A stretch of DNA of 64,000 nucleotides from an uncultured Lachnospiraceae bacterium (GTDB lineage Bacteria > Bacillota > Clostridia > Lachnospirales > Lachnospiraceae). The DNA lies in the NCBI GenBank assembly GCA_934317005.1, contig CAKREB010000003.1, forward strand, positions 124,001 to 188,000, in the 5' to 3' direction. Made by a program: the position numbers and the translations under genes. Below, in pieces: positions 16,314 through 25,538 of this stretch; the stretch's first letter is position 1; each line of letters starts with the position of its first letter. The notes under the pieces are model-generated. The model saw only the letters and a list, made by a program, of their open reading frames with translations, was not told the DNA's origin and searched no databases.

Positions 16314-17369
16314 ATGCAGACAGAAATACGGAAAGTGAATCCGGAGGTTTTTGAAGATAAAGAATTGGACAAAGCTTGTCAGATTTTAAAAGAGGGAGGT
16401 TTAGTAGCATTTCCGACAGAAACTGTTTATGGGCTGGGAGGAGATGCCCTTTCACCGGAAGCAGCACATAAGATATATGCAGCGAAGGGAAGACCATCTG
16501 ATAATCCTTTGATCGTACACATAGCGGATATGCAGGGGTTATATGATGTGGCAGAGAATATTAGCGCTAAGGCATCTGCTTTGGCAGAAGCATTTTGGCC
16601 GGGGCCTTTGACGATGATCTTTCAGAAGAAAGAGAAGGTTCCGATGTCTACAACCGGTGGTTTGCAGACGGTGGCGGTGCGTATGCCGTCACATCCGGTG
16701 GCAGCGGCGTTGATACAGCGCTCCGGTGTATATATTGCGGCACCGAGCGCCAACACATCAGGCAGACCAAGTCCGACAAAGGCAGAGCATGTAGTAGAGG
16801 ATCTGTCAGGTAAGATCGATATGATCATAGATGGCGGTCAGGTAGGTATTGGCTTGGAATCTACGATAGTGGATATGACAGGTGAAGTTCCGGTAATTCT
16901 ACGGCCGGGATATATTACGAAGAAAATGATGGAAGAAGTGATCGGAGAGGTTACAGTTGATCCGGCGGTTTTAGCAGTAGAACCGAAGAAAAACATCGTG
17001 GCAAAAGCACCGGGAATGAAATATCGTCATTATGCACCGAAGGGACAGATGACGATTGTTGAGGGCGCGTCAGATCAGGTAATCCAAAAGATCAATGCAT
17101 TGGTAAAGGAAAAAGAAGCGGAACATAAGAAGGTTGCGGTTATTGCGACAGAGGAGTCTAAGGAAGCATATCAGTGTCAGGAAGTGTATAGTATCGGTTC
17201 GAGAAGAAGCGAGGGTTCCATTGCAGCAGGGTTATATGATATACTAAGACAAATGGATCATGTTGGTGCAGAGTATATTTTTGCAGAAGGATTTTCAGAA
17301 GATTCTATGGGACAGGCTATTATGAACCGGATGCTTAAGGCAGCAGGTTATCACAGAATAAAACTGTAG
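16314..17369 (+). CDS. tsaC: L-threonylcarbamoyladenylate synthase, Sua5/YwlC type
   Basis: 351 residues, with the YrdC-like catalytic domain (about 1-210) and a C-terminal Sua5 domain (about 240-351). Motifs include GGLVAFPTETVYGLG, KGRPSDNPLIVHI and the serine/asparagine loop APSANTSGRPSPT. It makes the threonylcarbamoyl-AMP used for t6A37 modification of ANN-decoding tRNAs. The ribosome site GAAATGAGG overlaps the end of the amidase gene. It is followed by ywlE-like and rpiB genes, matching the B. subtilis ywlC-ywlE-ywlF order. Confidence 0.93.
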   Translation: MQTEIRKVNPEVFEDKELDKACQILKEGGLVAFPTETVYGLGGDALSPEAAHKIYAAKGRPSDNPLIVHIADMQGLYDVAENISAKASALAEAFWPGPLTMIFQKKEKVPMSTTGGLQTVAVRMPSHPVAAALIQRSGVYIAAPSANTSGRPSPTKAEHVVEDLSGKIDMIIDGGQVGIGLESTIVDMTGEVPVILRPGYITKKMMEEVIGEVTVDPAVLAVEPKKNIVAKAPGMKYRHYAPKGQMTIVEGASDQVIQKINALVKEKEAEHKKVAVIATEESKEAYQCQEVYSIGSRRSEGSIAAGLYDILRQMDHVGAEYIFAEGFSEDSMGQAIMNRMLKAAGYHRIKL

Positions 17370-17387
17370 AGAGGTATGTAAACGACT

Positions 17388-17858
17388 ATGAAGCGTTATG
17401 ATCAGGTAGTGTTTGTATGTACTACGAATACATTTTTGAGTCCGATCGCAGAGGGCATTTATCGAAACAATTCACCGGACTGGATGCCGAAGGGAAGTTC
17501 CAGAGGTCTGGTGGTATTATTTGAAGAACCAATCAATCCAAAGTGCAATGTCTTATTGACACAAAACGGATATGCGATCAGTGGACACAGTCAATCCAAA
17601 CAATTAGAAAAGGAAGAACTCACAGAAAATTCTCTTATATTGACTATGACATTAAGTGAAAAGGTGAAGCTGATCGAAGCATTTGAACATGAAAAGAATG
17701 TGTATACGATAGGAGAATTTGTTGGTGAGGATACGGATATTGCAGATCCTGCCGGAAGTGAAGAGGAACGTTATAAGGAGTGCTTTGATGAACTGGCACT
17801 TCGTGTTAATAAAGTGATTCAGAAGTTAGAACAATTGTATTGGGAAGAGGAAGAATAG
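17388..17858 (+). CDS. low-molecular-weight phosphatase-like protein with altered P-loop
   Basis: 156 residues of the LMW protein tyrosine/arginine phosphatase fold. The phosphate loop, normally CxxNxxRS, here reads CTTNTFLSP: the nucleophilic cysteine (residue 11) is present, but the invariant arginine is leucine. A DP pair in DIADPAG matches the general-acid region. By position (tsaC, this gene, rpiB) it corresponds to YwlE, the protein arginine phosphatase of B. subtilis. Loss of the arginine should badly impair phosphate binding, so it may be a pseudo-enzyme that binds without hydrolysing, or have a changed substrate. The frame is intact. Confidence 0.8.
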   Translation: MKRYDQVVFVCTTNTFLSPIAEGIYRNNSPDWMPKGSSRGLVVLFEEPINPKCNVLLTQNGYAISGHSQSKQLEKEELTENSLILTMTLSEKVKLIEAFEHEKNVYTIGEFVGEDTDIADPAGSEEERYKECFDELALRVNKVIQKLEQLYWEEEE

Positions 17859-17889
17859 AGAAATCTTATAAGTTGAAAGGAGAAGAAAG

Positions 17890-18318
17890 ATGATTGCATT
17901 GGGTAGTGATCATGGTGGGTATGAATTAAAACAGGAGGTTATTGCATATTTGGAGAAAAACCATTATGCATACAAAGATTATGGGTGTGATACGAAGGAA
18001 TCCTGTGATTATCCGGTATATGCAAAGAGGGTAGCGCAGGCTATTACATCGGGTGAATGTGATAAGGGGATTTTAATCTGTGGTACGGGAATTGGAATTT
18101 CCATTGCGGCAAATAAGGTAAAAGGAATCCGTGCGGCACTCTGCCATGATACCTTTAGTGCGCAGGCGACAAGAGAGCATAACGATGCGAATGTTCTTGC
18201 GATGGGGGCAAGAGTGATCGGGCCGGGACTGGCACTCAAGGTTGTAGAAACTTTTTTAAATACACCATTTTCTAATGATGAAAGACATATTCGGAGAATT
18301 CAGCAGATTGAGGAATAG
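17890..18318 (+). CDS. rpiB: ribose-5-phosphate isomerase B
   Basis: 142 residues, RpiB/LacAB fold. MIALGSDHGGYELKQ and GILICGTGIGISIAANK (with the catalytic cysteine) are diagnostic, as is REHNDANVLAMGARV. It interconverts ribose-5-phosphate and ribulose-5-phosphate in the pentose phosphate pathway. An AGGAGAAGAAAG ribosome site precedes the ATG. It is the last gene of the short tsaC-ywlE-rpiB cluster. Confidence 0.95.
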   Translation: MIALGSDHGGYELKQEVIAYLEKNHYAYKDYGCDTKESCDYPVYAKRVAQAITSGECDKGILICGTGIGISIAANKVKGIRAALCHDTFSAQATREHNDANVLAMGARVIGPGLALKVVETFLNTPFSNDERHIRRIQQIEE

Positions 18319-18357
18319 AGGATAGGACTTGCAAATGTAAGGAATCGAGAACCTATC

Positions 18358-18386
18358 TTGACACTGGCATTTTCACGATGTAATAT
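18358..18386 (+). promoter_or_regulatory. sigma-A promoter of ilvE
   Basis: A perfect TTGACA (18358-18363), a 17-bp spacer and TAATAT (18381-18386), 37 bp before the start codon. Confidence 0.75.
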
Positions 18387-18422
18387 TATTAAAGAAGTTT
18401 AAATACGAAAGGAAGTAGTGAT

Positions 18423-19451
18423 ATGGCAAAAAAAGACATCGATTGGGGTAACATAGGTTTTGGTTACATTAAGACAGACAAGAGATACGTATCCAATTAC
18501 AAGAATGGAGCATGGGACGAGGGTGGATTGACATCAGATGATATGGTTACAATCAGCGAGTGTGCTTGTGTTCTTCAGTATGCACAGACAGTTTTTGAAG
18601 GCTTGAAGGCATATACAACCGAAGATGGACGAGTGGTCTGCTTCCGACCGGATTTAAACGCAGAGAGAATGATGGATTCTGCAAGAAGATTGGAAATGCC
18701 GGCATTTCCAAAGGAGCGTTTTATTGACGCTGTAGTGCAGACAGTAAAAGCAAATGTTGATTATGTACCTCCATATGGTTCAGGTGCAACCTTATATATC
18801 AGACCATATATGTTTGGTTCCGATGCGATCATTGGTGTAAAGCCTGCCAATGAATATCAGTTCCGTATGTTCTGTACACCGGTTGGCCCTTACTTCAAGG
18901 GTGGCGCAGGAAAGCCGATTACAATCCGTGTCAGTGATTTTGACCGTGCAGCACCACATGGAACAGGTCATATTAAAGCAGGATTAAACTATGCTATGAG
19001 CCTTCATGCTATTGTAGATGCTCATGAAAAAGGTTTTGCAGAGAATATGTATCTGGATGCTGCTACACGTACAAAGGTAGAGGAAACAGGTGGAGCAAAT
19101 TTCCTGTTTGTTACAAAGGACAATAAGGTTGTAACTCCTAAGTCAAACAGTATCCTTCCTTCTATTACAAGACGTTCTTTACTGACTGTTGCAAAGGATT
19201 ATCTTGGTTTAGAGGTAGAGGAAAGAGAAGTATTCTTTGATGAGGTTCCTGATTTTGTTGAGTGTGGTCTTTGCGGAACAGCAGCAGTTATTTCACCGGT
19301 TGGCTGTGTAAATGATCATGGTAAAGAAATTAAGTTTGCAAATGGTTGTGAGGAAGTTGGTCCAATCATTAAAAAGCTCCGTGAAACATTGACAGGAATC
19401 CAGATGGGACATATTGAAGCTCCGGAAGGATGGATCAAAGAAATCAAATAA
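18423..19451 (+). CDS. ilvE: branched-chain amino acid aminotransferase
   Basis: 342 residues, fold-type IV PLP aminotransferase. FEGLKAYTTEDG, LYIRPYMFG and the PLP-lysine region GTGHIKAGLNYAMSLHA are typical of IlvE, and VEECGLCGTAAV-like sequence lies near the C-terminus. It transfers amino groups between glutamate and the 2-oxo acids of valine, leucine and isoleucine, the 2-oxoisovalerate also being the PanB precursor. It has its own promoter and a strong bidirectional terminator. The start follows GAAAGGAAG. Confidence 0.93.
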   Translation: MAKKDIDWGNIGFGYIKTDKRYVSNYKNGAWDEGGLTSDDMVTISECACVLQYAQTVFEGLKAYTTEDGRVVCFRPDLNAERMMDSARRLEMPAFPKERFIDAVVQTVKANVDYVPPYGSGATLYIRPYMFGSDAIIGVKPANEYQFRMFCTPVGPYFKGGAGKPITIRVSDFDRAAPHGTGHIKAGLNYAMSLHAIVDAHEKGFAENMYLDAATRTKVEETGGANFLFVTKDNKVVTPKSNSILPSITRRSLLTVAKDYLGLEVEEREVFFDEVPDFVECGLCGTAAVISPVGCVNDHGKEIKFANGCEEVGPIIKKLRETLTGIQMGHIEAPEGWIKEIK

Positions 19452-19548
19452 AAGTCTGATCAGAAATATAGCCTGATCAGGTAAGCATGAAGTTGAAAGA
19501 ACAATGAATGCTAAAAGCAGAATTATTATGTGATCAATAGGATAATCA

Positions 19549-19628
19549 GAAAACCGCAGGTATTTTAATGTATACCCCATGACCGGATATCCGGTAAGAG
19601 GGATATATATTAAATATCTGCGGTTTTC
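19549..19628. terminator. bidirectional terminator, ilvE and the SipL-like gene
   Basis: GAAAACCGCAG pairs with CTGCGGTTTTC and the stem continues through TATTTTAAT/ATTAAATA. The loop contains an inner hairpin CCGGATATCCGG. It has A and T tails on both sides and lies between convergent genes. Confidence 0.85.
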
Positions 19629-19649
19629 TTGTGATAGAGGATTAGAAGA

Positions 19650-21254
19650 TCAGATACCATCGAGCTGTTTGACCAGCAGCAGGTGATCCCCCATAGCTAC
19701 ATGATCGCTTGACAGATCGTTAAGCTGCATAATGCTTTCAACGGTAGTATTGTATTCTTTTGCAATGTCCCAGAGAGAACTCTCCTTTTCAACGATCAAA
19801 CCGACCAGACCGGGCATAGCCTGAATGTGTTCCATATCTAGAGGCGCTTCGGCAATCTGCGTGATAATCTGTTCTTTTTGATGTGTGAATACCAAGGCAC
19901 ATAAGTTCAAGATGACCTTTGCTTCCATTTCCTGGCTGTCAAGCATGATCACGCTGATTTGGCTGATATTTGACTGCAATTCATAATCATCATTTGGAGA
20001 GATGTCCGGAATCTCAATCGTATGAGTAAAGGGAATTGTACCTTTGGCAACGGCTAAAGGGCGGGCATCGTTTTCTGTCATATAAAGGGTATCCAGCTCG
20101 ACCACACCTTCTAAAACAATACCGTTTTCCGTGATTTCCTGTTCGTCAATTTGAACGATACCCGTTGTGTTACAGATCTGCTGCATAGTGTCAGTGCTTT
20201 GGTCAGTGTGGATATGATCGGATACACGGACGACACTTTGATTTTTCATCAACAGACGACTGGTTTTTACATCCTGTTGTGTCAGTCGAAGTGTGCAGGC
20301 TGTGGAATAGGCATCCTTGAGGTAATCAAACGTTTCATCCTGATAAAATCTCAGCTTCAGATGAAGTGTCCATTCAAAGTCTAAAATCCGGTTCTCTCCA
20401 TCCTCATCTGCCTGTAGTTGTATTTCTTTATGGAAATTCAGATACTCTACATCGGAGATCATATCCTGATTGCAATTATCACAGGAGATGATGTCATCAA
20501 ATGGAACCTCCGTTTCGAGATATTCTAAAGTACGCTCATCACTTTCGGGGATATATAAAAGGAAAACTAAAAGATCACCGGTAAAACGGATTCCCTGCTC
20601 AACAATGCGGTGCTGCATATTTTGCGGGGTCATCTCACAGTATAAAACGGTATCAATCGTAGGTTTTCCTTTAGGAAGGGAAATCTCGTCCTTTAGACGA
20701 AAGACGTCTTTTTTCCAGCTTTCTAACTGTGTGAGGGAAAAACGGTCAAAACGTTTATGCAGTCCGTCAGGGGAAGAAAGCTGCTCCATTTCGGCGCGGG
20801 AAGCTTCCTCAGAGATGATATCCGTTCCGGCAGCAAGATTTTGTTCTTCCTCCTGACAACAGTGGAAGCTTACGAGCGCGCGGATGTTGAGCTTTCGACT
20901 GTTGATCAGGCTTGACTGACAGTCCTCCAGATCAAAATGACAGGTTACATCCCGGTCAGAGGACAGGTGATCCATATTGATGGATTCTTCGATAGGAATT
21001 TGTCCTTTCATACAATGAACCGGTCGGATGTCCTCTGTTGTGATATAGAGTACGGAAAAATTCAGTGTACCGCGCAATATTACTTTTCCATCGGCGGGGG
21101 TTGTAGAGGTAATCTGAATCTCACCTCTTGTTTTGATCAATTGGTCGATATCGGGTTTGGTATCCGGTACATTGACATCATCTTCCAGAGTGATCTGCAT
21201 ATCACTTCGGCATAAAATGCCATATGTACGAATATTTCGAGTGGTCAGTTCCAT
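19650..21254 (-). CDS. SPOCS (DUF3794) and LysM protein, SipL-like
   Basis: 534 residues. Several SPOCS-type (DUF3794) segments can be followed, for example EDDVNVPDTKPDIDQLI near the N-terminus. The C-terminus is a LysM domain (KESSLWDIAKEYNTTVESIM). The layout and length match SipL of Clostridioides difficile, which binds SpoIVA and is needed for spore coat assembly. The finding suggests a sporulation heritage, but this alone does not show that the host sporulates. No signal peptide is visible, as expected for a mother-cell protein. The ribosome site is AAAGGTG. Confidence 0.8.
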   Translation of the reverse strand: MELTTRNIRTYGILCRSDMQITLEDDVNVPDTKPDIDQLIKTRGEIQITSTTPADGKVILRGTLNFSVLYITTEDIRPVHCMKGQIPIEESINMDHLSSDRDVTCHFDLEDCQSSLINSRKLNIRALVSFHCCQEEEQNLAAGTDIISEEASRAEMEQLSSPDGLHKRFDRFSLTQLESWKKDVFRLKDEISLPKGKPTIDTVLYCEMTPQNMQHRIVEQGIRFTGDLLVFLLYIPESDERTLEYLETEVPFDDIISCDNCNQDMISDVEYLNFHKEIQLQADEDGENRILDFEWTLHLKLRFYQDETFDYLKDAYSTACTLRLTQQDVKTSRLLMKNQSVVRVSDHIHTDQSTDTMQQICNTTGIVQIDEQEITENGIVLEGVVELDTLYMTENDARPLAVAKGTIPFTHTIEIPDISPNDDYELQSNISQISVIMLDSQEMEAKVILNLCALVFTHQKEQIITQIAEAPLDMEHIQAMPGLVGLIVEKESSLWDIAKEYNTTVESIMQLNDLSSDHVAMGDHLLLVKQLDGI

Positions 21255-21693
21255 AAGTGTTCACCTTTCTTGCTTTTGACAGCACCGATGCAGCCTTTTG
21301 TGAAGTGATACACAGGTGCTGTTATTTACGGTCATACATGCTACAAATTAACAATGAACCGGATAATCCGTGATATCCGCTTCTCTGCTTTAATCATATG
21401 TGTGAGGCAGACAAAATATTCCGGTATGGAAAAAATTGCATTCCTGATATAGTAAGCAGGGGTGTGCTTTCGAAGACTCATGCCAAAAATGAAGGAGTAA
21501 CAGACTGTGCCGAAATTTTTGACGGTGAAATAATACGCTGGCAGATGGTAGGAGATTATGGACAATTTTGCCATAATGTGTTAAAATTTAATATGATTAT
21601 TTGGCAGATTGCTGATAAAACACTTTTGAGAGAGGGAAAGGTATTGGCAGTGTGCGAGAAGTACGGTCTGCCTATAGGAATGGAGGAATGGGG
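21255..21693. other. intergenic region between the SipL-like and chemoreceptor genes
   Basis: A 439-bp gap upstream of two divergent genes. It contains the chemoreceptor promoter. A 99-codon frame (21398-21697) overlaps the chemoreceptor start but lacks a ribosome site and looks like chance. Confidence 0.5.
21559..21587 (+). promoter_or_regulatory. candidate promoter of the chemoreceptor
   Basis: TGGACA (21559-21564), a 17-bp spacer and TAAAAT (21582-21587). I looked for a flagellar sigma-D promoter, typical of chemotaxis genes, and found only a GCTGATAA (21611) without a matching -35 box. Confidence 0.5.
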
Positions 21694-23514
21694 ATGAAAA
21701 AATCAAAGAAGGATGCAGCATCCATCGAAGAAAAGGATTTGGCTGTAACGGATACAGTACAGGAAAAGGAAGGAAAATCTAAGAAAGTCAAAAAAGGAAC
21801 AGAAAAAGTTCGTTTTTCTTTGCTGTGGAAAATCATTGGCATATCCATTGTGCCGTTAGTAATCTTATCAGTCGTATTGACGGTTGTCGGTATGGAAAGC
21901 ATGAAGTCCGGCATGAAGGAAGAGGTTATGTTAAAGCTTAAGTCAATCGTAACCTGTCTGGATGGAACGATGAATACACTGAATAAGGGGGATTATGCTT
22001 TGGATGAGCAGAATAACCTTTTAAAAGGAAACTATAACATTACAGAGCACTCAGAAACATTGGATTCGCTGGTAGAAGGAACAAATGATGCCGTAACCCT
22101 GTTCTTTGATAAGAAAAGACGTGCTACGACATTGATTGATAGTAATACATCACAGCGTGTATTAGGCTCGGAGGCAAACGACGAAGTATATCAGACAGTC
22201 GTAAAGAATGGAAAAGAATTTGAGTCATATGACCTTGTGATCAACAACGAAGACTATTATGCATACTATGCACCGATGAAAAACTCCAATGGAAAGATTG
22301 TCGGCATGTTCTTTGCGGGAACACCGGTAACATCAATCAACAAGTACATCCAGCAGAAGGTTATGATTCTTGTATCTGTCAGTGTATGCGTCTGCCTGAT
22401 CGGACTGTTGGCTGTTATCATCAGTGTCATGTCTATCCGAAAAGGTATCGCGGATACGAACAGTGCAGTCGTTGGTCTGGCAAAGGGCGATCTGACAACG
22501 GAAATCAGTAAGCGTGCATTAAAGAGAAATGATGAGCTTGGTCTTATGGCAAGAGAGGTCAAGACATTGCAGGGAGAGCTGGTCGGTGTCCTGACAAAGG
22601 TAAAACATTCGGCAGATGTGCTGCTGAGTTCTGGTGACGAGTTAAGCTCTATGGCATCACAGACAAGTAATACAGCGGATGAGATCGGTCATGCAGTGGA
22701 AGATATTTCCAAAGGTGCTGTTTCACAGGCAGAAGATATTGAAAATGCTTCTTCACGTATAGAAGAAATGGGAACTGTGATCGGTAAGATCGTTTCCAGT
22801 GTAGAAAAACTGGATACAACTTCTGAGGACATGAAGAATGCAGGTGATCTTTCCGTATCGATCATACGCAATCTTGGAAAATCAAACGATAAGACGATGG
22901 ATGCGATCGCACGCATCGGCAAGCAGGTTAATGCAACAAATGACTCTGCCAATAAGATTAGTGAAGCGATTGAGATCATTACATCGATTGCAGAAGAAAC
23001 CAATCTGTTGTCACTGAATGCTTCCATTGAGGCAGCGAGAGCAGGAGAGCAGGGACGTGGTTTTGCCGTAGTTGCAAACCAGATTCAGAAGTTAGCAGAA
23101 CAGTCCAATGAATCAGCACAGAGAATTGCACAGGTGGTACAGGAACTTTTGGAAGATTCTGAGCAGACGGTTTCTGTTATGGAAGAGGTACAGGAAATTG
23201 TTAACGAGCAGAAGGAAAAGTTAGACCAGACCAGAAGCCAGTTTAGAAATGTGATTCAGGGAATTGATTCTTCCCGTGAGGAAACAGAAGGAATCAAGAC
23301 ACAGACAGAGGCATGCGATGGCGCACGTAGTCAGGTTGTGGATGTGATTTCAAATCTGTCCGCTATTTCAGAAGAGAATGCTGCTTCTACAGAGGAAACG
23401 ACGGCATCTATGCAGGAGCTGAATGCGACGATCAATCTGTTGGCACAGTCTGCAGAGAATTTGACAGTTTTATCAAAGGATCTGGAGAAAGAGATTCGCT
23501 TCTTCTATTTTTAA
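21694..23514 (+). CDS. methyl-accepting chemotaxis protein
   Basis: 606 residues. A basic cytoplasmic start is followed by a transmembrane segment (about 42-66), a single-Cache-like sensor domain, a second segment (about 222-247), HAMP, and the signalling domain. The signalling hairpin has the conserved EETNLLSLNASIEAARAGEQ and GRGFAVVANQIQKLAEQS. It senses an extracellular small molecule and controls CheA. I start at 21694 after AATGGAGGAATGGGG. It stands alone; no che genes are nearby. The sensed ligand is unknown. Confidence 0.92.
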   Translation: MKKSKKDAASIEEKDLAVTDTVQEKEGKSKKVKKGTEKVRFSLLWKIIGISIVPLVILSVVLTVVGMESMKSGMKEEVMLKLKSIVTCLDGTMNTLNKGDYALDEQNNLLKGNYNITEHSETLDSLVEGTNDAVTLFFDKKRRATTLIDSNTSQRVLGSEANDEVYQTVVKNGKEFESYDLVINNEDYYAYYAPMKNSNGKIVGMFFAGTPVTSINKYIQQKVMILVSVSVCVCLIGLLAVIISVMSIRKGIADTNSAVVGLAKGDLTTEISKRALKRNDELGLMAREVKTLQGELVGVLTKVKHSADVLLSSGDELSSMASQTSNTADEIGHAVEDISKGAVSQAEDIENASSRIEEMGTVIGKIVSSVEKLDTTSEDMKNAGDLSVSIIRNLGKSNDKTMDAIARIGKQVNATNDSANKISEAIEIITSIAEETNLLSLNASIEAARAGEQGRGFAVVANQIQKLAEQSNESAQRIAQVVQELLEDSEQTVSVMEEVQEIVNEQKEKLDQTRSQFRNVIQGIDSSREETEGIKTQTEACDGARSQVVDVISNLSAISEENAASTEETTASMQELNATINLLAQSAENLTVLSKDLEKEIRFFYF

Positions 23515-23540
23515 ACATAATTTTATAAGAATATAGTGAC

Positions 23541-23598
23541 TATTTGCATATGGCTGTCGGAAGCTTAGGGCAGTTCATATGCAGAAATGAGGCATAAC
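23541..23598 (+). promoter_or_regulatory. dispersed 5' leader element, copy G
   Basis: TGCATATG (23545-23552) pairs with CATATGCA (23576-23583), and an inner CTGTC/GGCAG extends it. The ribosome site GAAATGAGG begins at the end of the 3' arm, exactly as in copies A-C and H, although the stem sequence is different. Six bases later comes the ATG of the GNAT gene. Confidence 0.5.
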
Positions 23599-24051
23599 AT
23601 GAGTAACCGGATAACATATACCAATAATATTTCTGTGGAAGATTATAATGCACTGCGCAGGTCTGTAGATTGGATACAGGTGGCAGAGAAGAGGGCAACG
23701 ATCGCATTACATAACTCGTTTTATCTATGTGTAGCACTGGATGGTGAAAAGCCGGTGGGGATGATGCGCATTGTGAGTGATGGAGGATATACTTATTTCA
23801 TCACAGATGTGATTGTGAAGCCGGAGTATCAGGGCTGTCATATCGGAACCGAATTGATCACAAGGGCATTGGATTATATTCACAAAGATGTTTTGGAAGG
23901 CGAAACGGTTATGATCAGTCTGATGGCGGCATTTGAAAGGGAAAGCTTTTATAAGCGGTTTGGATTTCATCAACGTCCTTTTGGAAATCATGGATCAGGC
24001 ATGTCTGTGTGGGTGACAAGAGATGCAGATGGAAATGTTACGACACATTAG
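23599..24051 (+). CDS. GNAT-family N-acetyltransferase
   Basis: 150 residues. The acetyl-CoA motif A reads VKPEYQGCHIGTELITRAL, followed by a region with FYKRFGFHQRP near the C-terminus. The family acetylates amino groups of small molecules or proteins; the substrate is not predictable. It starts at 23599 after GAAATGAGG plus six bases; an upstream ATG at 23587 is inside the ribosome site. A stem element precedes it. It ends at a strong terminator. Confidence 0.85.
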   Translation: MSNRITYTNNISVEDYNALRRSVDWIQVAEKRATIALHNSFYLCVALDGEKPVGMMRIVSDGGYTYFITDVIVKPEYQGCHIGTELITRALDYIHKDVLEGETVMISLMAAFERESFYKRFGFHQRPFGNHGSGMSVWVTRDADGNVTTH

Positions 24052-24110
24052 TTTATAAAAGTGTCTGGACAAAGTGAACGTATCAGTCAATCGCGAGAGA
24101 AAAGCAATAT

Positions 24111-24170
24111 AAAAAGATGGTGTTACTTCATCCGATTAGCTATCGGATAAGAAGCAGCACCATCTTTTTT
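24111..24170. terminator. bidirectional terminator, GNAT and DUF4250 genes
   Basis: AAAAAGATGGTG pairs with CACCATCTTTTT, with an inner hairpin ATCCGAT-TAGCT-ATCGGAT. It lies between convergent genes. Confidence 0.9.
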
Positions 24171-24194
24171 GTTTGTTTTCTGTAGAAGTGGACG

Positions 24195-24371
24195 CTAAAC
24201 AAAACGGTTTAGTGTCGGATCATAGTGATAATCGATTGTTTCCAGTTGTTTTTTTAATGAGTCTGCGTCCAAATCCATACTCTTGCAAAGTTCTTCGAGA
24301 GAAGGATAAAAGTCACGCAGTTGAGTGTTCAGATAGCTTAAAAGCATCATCGGATCTTTTGGAATGTTCAT
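24195..24371 (-). CDS. DUF4250 small protein
   Basis: 58 residues starting MNIPKDPMMLLSYLNTQLRD, which matches the DUF4250 family, common in Firmicutes. SLEELCKSMDLDADSLKKQL suggests a small helical domain of winged-helix or HTH type; no function is known for the family. The start at 24371 is six bases after ACGAGG at the end of leader copy B. It lies downstream of murG on the same strand with 93 bp between, so it may be read from the murG transcript. Confidence 0.8.
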   Translation of the reverse strand: MNIPKDPMMLLSYLNTQLRDFYPSLEELCKSMDLDADSLKKQLETIDYHYDPTLNRFV

Positions 24372-24449
24372 AAAATTCCTCGTTTCTGCGCACTTTTTTA
24401 CGTGGGAAGAGTTTGTGACAGGTGCGCACAGACACAAACCCTTTTACAG
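24372..24449 (-). promoter_or_regulatory. dispersed 5' leader element, copy B
   Basis: Read on the minus strand it shares TTTGTGTCTG, then GTGCGCAC, an ACAAACTC stretch, and the 3' arm GTGCGCAGAAACGAGG with copy A; the ribosome site is ACGAGG instead of ATGAGG. TGCGCAC can pair with GTGCGCA. It sits between murG and the DUF4250 gene. Confidence 0.6.
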
Positions 24450-24464
24450 AATGGTGCAATTATG

Positions 24465-25538
24465 TTAGTGCTTTTTGCTGGCAGCCTCATTGATCAGTCC
24501 AACAATCTTTTCGATAGAATTGTTAAGCTGGCTGCGTTTCATAGCTCTGATGTACTCTTCACGGTTGTCATATGCCTGATTGACTGCATTTAGAAGCTTT
24601 TCATCCGTTACATCCTCTTCCTGAATGACGATGCTGTAACCGGATTTTTCAAAGGATGCAGCATTCAGAATCTGGTCACCACGGCTTGCCTGAGCAGAGA
24701 GCGGAATTAAAATATTTGGCTTCCTAAGAGCAAGGATTTCACAGATGGCATTGGCACCTGCGCGTGAGATCATGATATCGGCAGCAGCCATAAGATCACA
24801 GAGTTCTTCTTTGATGTATTCAAACTGAACATATCCTTTTGTACCTTCTAAAGCAGAATCTAACTTGCCCTTTCCGCAAAGGTGAATGACCTGAAATTTC
24901 TGTAACAATTCCGGAAGGATGTTACGAACGGCATTGTTGACAGCGACGGCCCCCAGACTTCCACCGATGATCAGGATGACAGGCTTGCTTTGATCAAAGC
25001 CACAGAAAGCTAACCCCTTTTCTTTATTTCCGTGGAAAAGCTCTTCGCGGATGGGAGATCCGGTCAGGACTGCCTTTTCGGGAGGCAGATGCTTTAATGT
25101 TTCCGGAAAGTTTGTGCAGACGCGTGTAGCACATGGGATGCAGATTTTGTTGGCAAGTCCGGGAGTCATATCAGATTCGTGGATCACGCAAGGGATTTTT
25201 CTACTCTTTGCGGCAACCACAACAGGAACTGATACGAAACCACCTTTTGAAAATACAACATCCGGTTTGATCTTCTTTAACAGATGGCGCGCTTGATGAA
25301 GTCCTTTGATTACTTTAAAAGGATCACTGATATTTTTTAAGTCAATATAACGACGAAGTTTTCCGCTGGAGATGCCGTAATATGGAACGCCGAGGTCGGC
25401 AATCAGTTTACTTTCAATTCCGTCATAGGAACCGATGTACGAAATGTCATACCCCTGTTTCTTTAGCTCCGGAATCAATGCAATGTTTGGTGTGACGTGT
25501 CCGGCAGTACCTCCACCAGTCAAAACTATCTTTTTCAT
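24465..25538 (-). CDS. murG: MurG, lipid II-forming GlcNAc transferase
   Basis: 357 residues. GGGTAGHVTPNIAL at the N-terminus and GGSLGAVAVNNAV in the second Rossmann domain are MurG signatures, with SRAGANAICEILAL in the UDP-GlcNAc site. It adds GlcNAc to undecaprenyl-pyrophosphoryl-MurNAc-pentapeptide on the inner membrane face. It lies outside any division and cell wall cluster here. The start follows AAGGGAG. Confidence 0.95.
   Translation of the reverse strand: MKKIVLTGGGTAGHVTPNIALIPELKKQGYDISYIGSYDGIESKLIADLGVPYYGISSGKLRRYIDLKNISDPFKVIKGLHQARHLLKKIKPDVVFSKGGFVSVPVVVAAKSRKIPCVIHESDMTPGLANKICIPCATRVCTNFPETLKHLPPEKAVLTGSPIREELFHGNKEKGLAFCGFDQSKPVILIIGGSLGAVAVNNAVRNILPELLQKFQVIHLCGKGKLDSALEGTKGYVQFEYIKEELCDLMAAADIMISRAGANAICEILALRKPNILIPLSAQASRGDQILNAASFEKSGYSIVIQEEDVTDEKLLNAVNQAYDNREEYIRAMKRSQLNNSIEKIVGLINEAASKKH

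Noticed and set aside
21398..21697. 99-codon frame upstream of the chemoreceptor
   Set aside because: No ribosome site, no recognisable domain, and it covers the chemoreceptor promoter and start.
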